Shown here: in pieces, positions 34,574-46,800 of the stretch
How the letters are laid out: every line of letters starts with the position of its first letter
How positions within the stretch are numbered: the stretch's first letter is position 1
Source: Cordia subcordata
Taxonomy: Eukaryota > Streptophyta > Magnoliopsida > Boraginales > Cordiaceae
Length of the DNA: 64,000 nt
Direction: 5' to 3'
Assembly (NCBI GenBank): GCA_028554755.1
Contig: JAPTOF010000005.1
Coordinates: 9,991,501-10,055,500, forward strand
Program-made: the position numbers and the translations under genes
The notes under the pieces: generated by a model
What the model was told of the DNA's origin: nothing
The model's database searches: none
What the model saw: the letters and a program-made list of their open reading frames with translations, nothing else

Positions 34574-36170
34574 TAAATAAAAATATGGCTATTAGATACA
34601 CTATTTTTTTTAATCAAAATTGAGCCTTGGACGGTATAGGAAAGGCTAGGAAAAAGATCATATGAATAACAGCTAATTTTGGATAAGATTTTCAAAAATC
34701 TATACAGTCCAATCAAAGTCCCATCGTTTCAATTACACGGATAGCTTTGCTCACTAGCCGTTAGTTCAAACACCAAAAGCACGCTGTCGAGAGGACTCTA
34801 AACTCATCCAATATGGCTTCACCTGTCAGTACCAATTTTGCTATAGTAAAAACTTCTCTAATTCAAAATCAATTTCTTCAAGTCTAGGTTTGAAAATACT
34901 TTTTAAACATAAAAAATATTTTGAAAAATATATACCATTTTCAAAAAACATTTGGGGCTTATAATATCTAAATCATAAACTAATTCTAGACACAAAGACA
35001 TAAGGGAGGCAACTTTGCAAGTTTAAAAACTATGTCCGCTCCCCTTATGACTATCGTTTCCTTCCTTATATTGCCACGATAAGTCTTCAAGAATCACAAT
35101 GAATAAGCTCAATGACTCGATGCATCTGGCGGCGAAGGATCTTCTTCCATGGCATAATATAACTCTAAATAGCCAAGGACTCACAAAATACATTAACAAT
35201 CTCTATAGCTCACAAGAGTTCCATAGGCAATAACAATCTTTATACAGTATTCCATACTCATAATAAGTTAATATCAAGTTATCCATTCATTACTAGATCC
35301 ATCACAAGCAAATCAACCATTTATTACAAGCATCATCACAAACATCTTAATCAAATACATATATCAATTGAAACCTCATCATCAAAACATAAGATAATCA
35401 TATAATGATGCTAACAAGTTCAAACTTGTGTAAGATAATTTTTTAATTATAAATTATTAAAATGACAAATTTTCATGTACTATGGGTATATAAATAAAAT
35501 TTTACAGATAAAATGTCAAAGCTTGATCGAATTTTTAATAGTAACATTTTTTCCATTTAGCAATAAAATGATAAACTATTGTCTCTAATTAATTAGTTGG
35601 ACCCCTAAAATGCACATTTAATAATTTATAGATGGATATTAATCTATAATTATACAGTACAATCTATCTTACTTTAATTCTTCTTTTCTTGATTTCTTTT
35701 TTCCAGAGTTATGTCCGTTATCCTTTTAAAAAAAATATATATTTTTAATGAATATTATATACAACTACCTTTTTATCCATAATTTTACCTATCATAGTTT
35801 CACATTAAATATTTGACCCAAAAAACTTTCAAGTTAAATAAAGTGTTTGCTTGTCTTTTACATACTCTATTTATGTATAACTTCTAAAATACTCTACATA
35901 TATATTAGAAAATCAAATATGTCATTCTCTAAATATGGAATAACTTTTAATTTTTTTTATAAAAGAATATTATCTGAATACACGGCCATTATAAACACGT
36001 GGCCATAGCGTAAAAATGGGTCATATGCCAAACGGCAAAGAAAAATAAAAAATAAAGTTACATGTGGGAAAAAATTGAAGGGAGTCGAAGTGCTAGATGA
36101 ATTCTCCTCTTATTGGTTTATGTTTTAGTATATACTATTGATATTAGTCCTTATATCATGTGCCTCAATT
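34008..36170. other. Intergenic, no gene
   Basis: AT-rich, with a (TA)n tract near 34543-34570. The AATTTATAGTGATTCGGTCA phrase near 34156 recalls non-coding parts of plant LTR elements, so this may be older retroelement debris. No coding content. Confidence 0.5.
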
Positions 36171-36173
36171 ATT

Positions 36174-37065
36174 GTGCACCACTTAACCACCGTACACCTT
36201 CCGCTCATACTATTCATGTGTTATTACCTAACCAGTATGTACTATCCACGCGCTACAACACTCCATGTGTTTTTTTTTTTATGTTTATAATTTTTATATT
36301 ACATGTTCACAATTTTTATTTATTCAAAATCCTAATTTTTTATGTTCATAATTTTTATATCATATGTTCATAAGTTATTCACAATTTTGATATGTTTAAA
36401 ATTCAAATTTTTTATATTCATAATTTTTAGACTATATATTCACAACTTTTATATGTTCAAAATTCAAAATTTTTATCTCCACAATTTTTATATTATATGT
36501 TCACAACTTATTCACAATTTTGATATGTTAAAAGTTTAAATTTTTTTATATTCACATTTTATATTATATGTTCATTACTTATTACTAACATGTTCAAAAA
36601 TTTATAACACGTCCAAAACTTTAACCAAAATGTTCACACCACAACCACGCACACATACCACCACTCACAGACACACACAAAACACACATGAAAAAAACCA
36701 CACCACACACACAGTAGCACACGAACAAATAGATGAATAATTTTTGTAGATCTATTTATAGATATGTTAATGTTTTACAAGAAAAAATCAACAATCAACC
36801 ACAACAACCATCACCACAAGAGCCACCATCGTTGGAATGACAGAGATCAAAGGTTGATGGTGAAGTTGGAGGATGAGTAGATCTGTAATTTTTTTATATA
36901 TATACACACAATGTGGAAAGAGAGGAAAAGAGATCAAGAGAGAGAGTGGAGAACTGACAGAAAGAGGATGAGAGATAAGAATAATTTTTTTTTTTTTTTG
37001 GTTAGAATATAGGTGCATATATCTCACTTGTGGGGTGATGTACAATGTTGAGGTGGTGTACAGTA
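36174..37065. mobile_element. Repeat element with TTCACAA motif array
   Basis: Ends GTGCACCACTTAACCACC and, inverted, GTACACCACCTCAACATT are imperfect terminal repeats. Inside, in order: many ATGTTCACAATTTTTAT units (36270-36620), a CA-rich block (36640-36720) and a GA-rich block (36915-36980). The same blocks occur in reverse order and orientation at about 60.8-62.4 kb, so both belong to one repeat family. Confidence 0.5.
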
Positions 37066-37367
37066 ACAAGGGTACATGATAAAATTTGTATATTAATATT
37101 AATAATTATAAGATATTTTTGTCTTTAAGATTTTTCGTGGACTTGTCTTTAACTGAATTACAGATAATTACAAATTCTACCACTAAAACTAGAATTGGAG
37201 CAAAATGTAAACAAATCCAAAATTTACAAATCTTTAAATTCGAAATAAATTTCATATTTTAAAAAAGTATTACTAAACATGAAAAAGAAAAAATTAAATT
37301 TACAAATGGATTACAAAAATTTTATGGAATTCACTTGATCCAAACACACTTTACGGTAAAAGGACTG

Positions 37368-37376
37368 TATATATAG
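37368..37376 (+). promoter_or_regulatory. TATA box of the DUF1664 gene
   Basis: TATATATAG about 135 bp upstream of the ATG at 37506. Confidence 0.5.
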
Positions 37377-37505
37377 CAAAACTTTTCAGTTTTCACTGCA
37401 AGGTACAAGCCCCACGCCAATCCTAAGGGTTATGTAATGTAATTACGTGAAGATTCAAAGCTCAACTAATTGAGGTGGACTTTGTTCTAAGCTAGACGCC
37501 CAACC

Positions 37506-37596
37506 ATGGCGATGCAGACCGGCGTTGCCGCTTCTAAAGTTCTCATTCTCGTCGGCGCTGGTAACCTCTCTCTTTCTCTCCCTACCTATCTACCTC

Positions 37597-37629
<33 letters not shown>

Positions 37630-37829
37630 ATGAACATGACGTGTTGAACTTTTTTCTCTTTGTTTACACCATTTTCTGATAATCAAGGTAATTTGCACTT
37701 ACTTTTTGAACATTTACTTAGAATAAGATCAGAAACTAAAAACAAAGTTTATTTTTTTAATTAATTGATTTACCAAGTAAGTATTAAACGCATCAAACTT
37801 TGGTATTATTATTATTATTATTATTATTA

Positions 37830-37899
<70 letters not shown>

Positions 37900-40800
37900 G
37901 AAAAAGAAGAAAGTAGGCTAAAGAAATGATTATCTGACATCCTTTATCAATTTCAAGTAACCAGAATAATTAGAGTTCTTGTGTATTATAGAACATATGG
38001 AATATTTGAATTCAAAAATACACTTATCTATTTTGTAGTGTAATTCTATAACCTATGATATGTGGTGATGTAGAAATTGTAGTTTGGATGTATCTCATTT
38101 GTCAGGAATGCAAAATTTCGGTCTTGGATTGAGGAGATCGAAATTTTGACAATTTTTTTGAATGTATTTGTGTTAATAGAAGTGCAAGTTTCACTATAGC
38201 TCGCAAAACTTAGCTTGTCCTTTTTCTCTGTCTTTAATGTATATAGGGTTAACCGGGTCAGTCGTATTGAGAAGTGGGAAGCTGTCTGAAATTCTTTTAC
38301 AGCTGCAAGAGGTAATGAACGGTGTGAATGAAGCTGAGACATCACCTGGGAAGTATGATGCTGCTCTTCTGGCAGCTCAGGTATAGTTATGGCCACTTCC
38401 TATTTTAATTATGTCATTTTACTGTTAAGCTGATTATTAGAATTTAAAGAAGACAAAAATCCTTTTATATTTCATTTGATCATGAAGTATAGTTACAGTG
38501 ATATGCAGAAATTCTTCAAGTTCTCTGTTTAAACAATGTAGACTTGGTGCTGTTAACGTGAATACTCCTGACTCAGCGAGAGTAGTACATGGTTCAGATT
38601 TTGTATGGCAAAACCTATTAATGAATTAAGAGTTTTTATTTTAGTTTTTTGAGATGCTATGATCAACACTTCCTTAAGTTGTGCAGTTGATCTTACAGTA
38701 CATGTAAGCTTTGGTTATGAACTATTGTTGTTTCAGTGATTTTTATTTTTAAAAAAGTCATAGGCCACATGGCTGCTAGGTTAAGAAACCTAATACGACA
38801 AGGAAACTGTTGACTCTAAAATCTTCTGAAACAGCCACAGACCCAATCCAGAAAAATTTTTTCTGCAAATTACAGAATTACCTAAATACTCTTAGACTCA
38901 ATCCAAAAAGAAATTCCGGGGACTCCTAAAGGTAAAACTACACATAATAGTTAGTGTACAACTAGCAAAGTTGACTTACAACATTCTCCTTGTAATATCA
39001 GAATTTCCCTTTCTCTTTTGTGCATGCTACTGCATCACTATATATATAAAGTTGTTTTTTGTTTTGAACACTCATTCCTAGTCAAGTAATTTTTTGTTGA
39101 GACTTCCTCATATATTACACGTAGGAGGTGGGGTTTATCTATTCTTTATGTTCAGGAATATTAGGACTTAATCAGCCTATAATATTATGATATATTTTAT
39201 TTTAAGGGAAAGAACAGAATGGATTTGGGAAGTTTATTTCTCATTTTTTGATGCTTGAGATGTCCTACTTTTGACGTTTCATTCTCCTACTTGCCTTTAT
39301 TCTTGTGTTCTTGTCTCTGTACTTTTATCCAATTAGCCCAAATTTCTAGTTGGGGCATATGGCCAAACCTACATACTGATATTCACCCTTTTGTGTTTGG
39401 CGAGATTTGTCAAGTGCTCACTTGTTAAAATACTTATTCACTGGTTCAAGTCTTGGAAAGAGCCCTCAGAGAAGAAAATTGTGTACTTCTACCTTCTACA
39501 AAAACCTCCTATTTGCAGGAGACTTGTGAACTAGTGTGTTGGGTTATTCTGAGCCAGTGGAAGTTATAACTTTTTACTCCTATGAAAGGTTTTTGAATCA
39601 ATCAGTTATTTTGTATTGTGGGGAAAGCCCCTTTGCAAAACTCAAGGTAAGATGTATATAATAGACCTCAAAGTGGGTCCAACCCTTCCTTTGGCCCTGT
39701 ACATAGTGGGAGCTTCAGGTACCATGCTGCCTTTTAGAGGCTTGCTAATTCATCTCAAATAGATAAGTAGAAGGAAGTGTTAGTGGAAGTTTAAGTTTAT
39801 TTTGTATGCAGCGGGAATGCAGTAAATTATATTCTCTGGTGTTAAATTTACTGCATGAAGAACTATGCAAAGATATATCAGACCTATACTAAATTACGCT
39901 CTTCAGGATTATGTCTTGCAGTGTAGAAAGGTCTCTTTCCCCTATTCTAATTAGCTCCTCAAGTGTGAAGCCTCTAAGAGTATGTGCATGAGATTTCAGA
40001 ATTTAGCCAAATGAAATCTTCCACTAATTTATGGAGATTCTACTTTAGGAAATAGGCAAGGGAGTGCTAGCTTAATTTGCTAAGTGTATCATTCCTTATA
40101 TAGGCATCTGCAGACATAGTCCTATGCAGACTTGGGCTTCCAACAAATTAGAGTACAAGCCCAGCATTTTAATTAGAGCCATATAATTAAACGGTCCTAT
40201 TAATTAATTAATTAGTTAATCTAATGCAATAATTAACTAAGCCCAAACTAATTCCATAACTGTTTTAAAGAATTTCCAATCTCCAATTCTAACAGCGAAA
40301 CGAAGCTCTTTTGTTTGTGGCCTCTTAGAGTCACAACTCACAACCGATCAACAATGGGATTTATCCAATTAACTAATTAGTTAGAATTTTATTCTAATTC
40401 TGACAAGTCATTATTGACATTGAGCAGCATATCATAAATACTTGATTGGTCACAAAGTGGAGTCAGTAGGAACTTAATAAAATATAATTAGCATGCAAGT
40501 AATTCTTTCGTTTATTCATCCTGATTAAATGAAGGTCATAGAAACTGTCAAATCCTTAATCATATGACTGAAATTTAATCATTAGCAACTTCTATCTAAT
40601 AGATTCAATCATTAGCAACGTCTATTGAATATTTCCTTCTATAGTTTGATCAACCTAGGCCAAGGATCTTTTATTACGCGAGTCTTGAATTGTAGAGAAT
40701 GTCTAACTTATGTACTTAAGTTGACGCATTTCACCACTCATTAGGCCCCACTGGAAGAATTCATAACAATGTATTACACATATTGCAACTCATGATTTAG

Positions 40801-43800
40801 AGTTAGGTTATATTGTACTGAGCCAATCATGAATATTCACACATGAGATTGATACAATGTCACATTTCAAAGGACCACATGCGCAATTATAAAATATGAT
40901 GAATGATTATCTAGCAGTACAGCTTCATGTGACTGTCATATGGGTGGTCATTTTTTAGTAGATCATTCACCAATGACTTACCTATATATTTGGTCTTGCA
41001 ACATGAGATGCATTGCCCTTATCAGTGATAAGTCATATCAATCATGGCAGCAAACTCGTGCCAGTCTACCTGGGTCACATCCAATTGATCATCTTGTGAT
41101 TAGAAACAAGTTTAAGATTATTTTACTGGATTAAACTTGTAATTGATATTGTTAACACCTTGCCAATAAGTTGTAAAAAAATGACTCTTAGGATTAAAAT
41201 TTTTTATTATTAAAATACAATAATATGAAATTATGAAATGCCCTTTAATAAATATAAATACTATTAATTCCCCAAAGCAGTTACAATTAATTGGTCTTAG
41301 GGCACCAACTCTAACAGGAAGATGATAATGTTGATAACCATAGTACAGTAAGATAAATAAATAGACAGAAAAAGTTCTTCTTGAACTGAAAGAATGAACA
41401 GTTTTTTTGCAATAGTTATCAGGTAGACGAGTGTGACTTTTAATGGATTGGGTCGCCTGGCTACCTGTAACACTAGAGGAGATTTTGACCGAGTTCTTAT
41501 TATAATGATGTCATTACATGATTAGAGCCGCCCTTGGTATAACATTATGCATCTTTCTATTAGCAATAGAAAAATAAACTAAAATAGTGAGCAAGTAATT
41601 TGAAACTATAGTAATTACTAATGGTTCTGTTGGCTTGCTTACATCTGAACTAGTTTCCTACTTTCACCTAAATATTGTGTGAACACAAAACCTTTCTCTA
41701 GACTATTTACATGTACATCAATGTCTCGAGATTCTTCATTCTGTATTCAGTTTCAAACTTTTTCCTCATTACCATGTAAGATGGATTTTGTTTTCCTTTT
41801 CTTGCTTTGGTTATGAATAAAGAGACATGCCAAAAAGAAAAATAAAAATAGATAGAGAAGGGAAGGAAGTTCAAGAATCACCAGCATTTAGTATTAAGAA
41901 TCAAGAAATTGCATTTTTCTTTTTCAACTTATTATTTGAATGTTCTTAGAGGCAGCATAAGTCATAAGTTTATAATGACTTCACGAGGGATATATTTGAT
42001 TAACTTATAGTTTCTATTCCTATGTTTGACCTTGCCTAGATAAGACAGCTGGCACAAGAAATCAGAGAATTAAGCATCTCAAATCCTATAACAATCTTCA
42101 ATGGAAATTCAGACTCATCAGGTATGTCTCAGATATTCATGGGCATAACTGGATATACAAGCATTCTTAAGACCTAGACCAGACCCAAGAAGGATTCCCA
42201 AACTCTATCAAATCTTATGCCAAAATCTCATTGTTTCTTTGATGTTATTGGTATGATAACTTTGATTCTCTGGTTTTGAAAAGGATAATTTTGTGTGTGT
42301 GTGTGTGTTTGGTGCTGAGATGCTGGTTCATGAAAAGGTTTACTATGCCAAACTTGATTGGGGCTCACAGAATATGATGTAGAGGTTTCTTCAGCAACTA
42401 AACTTTGCTTACTTCTTATATATCTTTAAACCATCAGCATCTATAATTTTTCATAACAGTTTTAGTTTCAATTTGCCTTAGCGTGCCATGTTGGAGAAAC
42501 CATTAAAAACCTCCATGTTTTCTTGTTCAACATTTGGTTTATGACTGTGTTACATTATAAATTGATTTCAGCTTGTATAAGACATTAAAGACTCCATTTA
42601 TCATAGAGGTATTGTTGGAAATACTAAATTGCTTCTAACCTCCATACTGCAAGGGCCAGATTGGTGCAATTAGCTCCTCCCACTCTTCAAATTTCTAGTT
42701 TAAGTCATATATTTTTCATTGTTAATCAAAGAATCCACTTGTTTTGAGTTATTTATCAAAGCAAAAGTGATAAGCTTTAGCACTGATTAAAGAGAGATAC
42801 ATCTCATCTACTTAAGCAAGCTATGTCTAAGAATGTTATCGGAACTTAATATGTTAACTTATACATCAATTTCAGCTTGTAGAATTTCCATTTTACACAA
42901 ATATAACATTGGATTAAATTGCTTCTGCGTCATTGTATTTTAAGGGCAAGGTTGATGGACTTAGCTCCTCATGCTCTTTAATTTTGTTTCTTAACTTGTA
43001 TGTTTTTAAATGTTAAGTGAAGAGTTGACTAGTTTTCAGTTATTGTTTAATGCACAAGTGATCTCCTTTTTCAAGTGTTAAAAGTTGATCATTTTGATTG
43101 GGCTCCAGGCACTTGATCACAAAGGGTTAGATAGAGGAAACTGGAATTTTAAATCTAATTGAGTCGGGGATTGTGGTGGTTCTTTCAATTGATATACATG
43201 GTAAGTTGAATAAGGAGTTACATTTTGTGTCTGTTTAAAAAATGAAATGAAAGTTCATAAATTGGATGACAAGGTCTTTGAGGAAATTGTTATTGCCATA
43301 TTAAATGTGGGGCAGATATCAAATGTGTGTCTTCTGCCTCGATTTGGAATTGAAGGCGCCATACTTTGAATTCCATTGCTAGCAGTAATTTGAAGCTCAA
43401 CGTTGTTTCTTGGATACCAAAATATTTTAAGGCAGGCAAGTTACTGTAATTTCTGAAAGTTCACTATTTTAGATTGCTGCATTGCATTGAGAATCTGAAG
43501 AAGAAAGTGGCAAGGAAATGGTGATTTTGATATTTGTTTATCAGATTTTTGAGTGATATTTGTTGTGTTTGAGCTACTTGAATGAAGATTGTGGGATGGC
43601 TATTGATGGATGATGAAGGTCATGTTGCATTCAAAGAGCAGCATCAGTTGCTTTGGTATTTGGCTCAAACCTAGTTTGGTGTTAAGATTAAGAGAAACTG
43701 AAATGCAGAAGAACAATTAAATTTAACTGTTCAATCATCTATCTACAATTACATTTAATTGTTCAATCATCTATCCTGGTCATGGTAAGATCTATTGGGG

Positions 43801-46800
43801 ACTGATAATGTTTGGTTCTCTCGAGGTCTAGTAGTGAGAGGGAAGTTTGAATGCACTCAAACCTTTGGGCTATCTGGAGTTGGCATTGTTCTAATGCCTT
43901 TTTAGGCTAGCTTTTCCATTGGCTTCTATTTTATGTTACCAGGAAAACTCTTGTTAGTCACAGAATTATGTGGCCAAACTATATAAAATCAAGTTGAGTC
44001 TTACTCTACGAGGTTGAGTCAATTATATAAGATTCTATTTGGCCTAGCTGTGAAAATTTAGTTTTTGAACTGTGAGCTCTTAGAAGTAGATCTTTGGATA
44101 GATGTATCATTGAACAAAAATCTTTGACTGTTTGGCTTTCGACTATTTTGAAGGTAATATTGGACTTGTAAAAATATGAGATGGTAATTTTGAGGAAAAA
44201 AGATAAAAATGTTAAGAATCTTTGTGATTTCATCACAAAAACCAATCGGTCAATGTGGGGAGTGGCTTAGGACTTTATAAGGTGGTCTTAGACTTTATGA
44301 ATTTTCTATGTGAAAGGAATGTAATTCCGACACCACCTCATGTGTGACCAGTGATAAGAACCAAAACTAAGGACTAAGAACGAGATTGAGTTCAAACGAG
44401 CTAAACCAAGAATCCAGTGATAAGAAACAAGAACTCATGCATGCGAAATAGCTAAAGACAAGTCACTCGTGGACGACGTGAGAAATTGGGCCCAAGTCTT
44501 AGCTTTCATACCATGTTAAGAATCACTAAGGTTCTATCACAAAAATCATTTGGTCAATGTGAGGAGTGACCCAGGATCTTATAAGGTGATTTTAGACTTT
44601 ATGAATTTTCTATGTGAGAAAATTGTATATTTGAACCACCAAAAAAAAAAAAAAAATCTCACATGATGTATAGACAGTTTCAAAAGCCTTCTTGGAGAAG
44701 CTTCAATTTGGAGCTTTTGATTTTTTATAATTCTTTTCAGCTTTAGTTTTTATGTAAAAGCTTTTCTAAAAGTGGACCACATTGCTTAGTTTCAATTTAT
44801 AAACTAATAGAAACCCTTTAAAGTGTCCAAAGCTAGGTCAAATAGGCCTAAATTTGATAAGCCAACTCATTTTCTTTGCAATCTATTGTCTATGATAGTC
44901 ATGCACATAAGATCTCATCCTGGTATCTCCATATAACTCTCCTTAGGCCTCCTACTATCCTTGCTATATTGGGTGACCTCTATAGTTCACACCACTAGTT
45001 CCTCCGGAGATTTTCCCTAACATGTCCAGATCGTCTCCTATGATTCTTCTTCATTCATTTCTCTTTCTTAAGCAACCCGCTTATCCTTGAATCACACCAT
45101 TTATGACATTGTTTTTGTTGGTATTTGCACGATCTATCTTAGCATTCTCGTCATTGGTAGAAGATGTATTTTCTGAACATGTTAGTGCTTCATTTCATTA
45201 CTCTGATCCACATGTAGACTAATCTTGTAATACTTGTGACACTTGCATGGTCAATATCTCCATCATATTGAACTATAGATGTAAAATGTATAAAGTTATT
45301 CTTTTCTACTATTCTTTTGATGTCTACACTTACTCCGACCTTATCTTTGACCCATTCTTATGAACTTGCATTCTATATATGCCATCTTTGGCCTACTCAG
45401 CTTAAAGCCATTTTCTTCTGGAGTATCTATTCATATTCTAACTGAGCATTCACACATTTTCCTAAAGTAATATAAAAAAACAATGTCATTGGTAAATAAA
45501 ATGCACCACAGCCCTGGATATTGCTAGTAAAACTTATATGAGGAGAGCAAAAGAGTATGAGTCAAGGTTGTTCCTTGTGTAGACCAATTGTCATTGGAAA
45601 AGACACAAGTCTCCTACTGCATGCGATAGTTCTGTAATGACTAAAAGCTAACTATTGAAGGGACACATTCCTGAAAAATTGGAGGCTTTGAAAACAAATT
45701 AAGTGTTGGATGAGAAAACAAATAAATTGTAGAAAGAATGCATGGATGAGATGTGAGAATCAGGAGAAAGAGAGAGCTTGAATTTAGAGAACTTATTCTA
45801 ATAGGAACAATGAAGTAACATCGATTTGGAAGAAGAAACCGAAAAATAATGACCAAGTCAAATGTGGAACTGGAAGTTGCACCCGAACTGTCTTCTTCTG
45901 AGAAAAAATTAAAGGAATGAGTAGCTATGCATGTTCAGGCCTTCTATTTGTTTGTTCAGATAAGGCTTCTGACTTTTGCTGCAACAACAGTATGCAAGAA
46001 GTTTGGCTCCTGAAGCATTTAGTTAAAGGTACTAGTACACAATGGTCCTAGAACTGAATTGTTAACGGCCAAGGTGTATTTGTGCTTGGTGAAAAGTGAA
46101 GGAATTTTTGGGGTAAAATACTCATCTATGCATCTTGTTGAATCTAAATATCTGTTGGAGAGGGGAAATTATTTTTCGGAGATTGAAAAGGTTGTGGAAA
46201 AACAGGTTTCCTTGTCACTAAATCCTGCCTTTTCCTGGAAATTGTTGAGTGTCATCAGAGACCAGAAAATCTACAAGGCAATAATACTCCCTTGAACATT
46301 CTCCTAAAAAAAATATTTCCCTCCTGTTTTTCTTCCAATTCTGCAGTGAAACCTAGCCTAAATTTATACACATTTATATTTCCAGGGCCATAAAAGAAAT
46401 ACGACCAATAAGAAAATCAGCGGCTTGCAAACTGCCCTTACTTCAGATCGTGGGAGCCACTCCCTATCAGTTAACTCTTTTAACTTATGAATTTAAGTCA
46501 ATATTATGCACAATAGTAAAATGTGATGTCATATCTTTCTTCTTAGTGCGAGCAGAATGATACTTTTCAGACAGGCCTTTACGTTTTATTTAGAATATTT
46601 ACACCATTCAATGTAGAAACCAGGTTCTTTCATCAACAGAGAATCATTTAACTGTTTGTTGGAAGCATTTGCAGATACTCCTCAAGTCATTTTTAAAGTT
46701 TATGCTAGCAAGTCTTAGTTCAAATGAAATCCTTTGACTTTAATCTATAATATACCAACAAGCTTTGGGCTTGGAAAGCCTTTGATTTAACCTGTTACAT

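Noticed and set aside
36269..36620. Hydrophobic open frame (Phe/Ile-rich) as a membrane protein
   Set aside because: It is the translation of a degenerate ATGTTCACAATTTTTAT array; the same pattern appears inverted at 62.1-62.4 kb.
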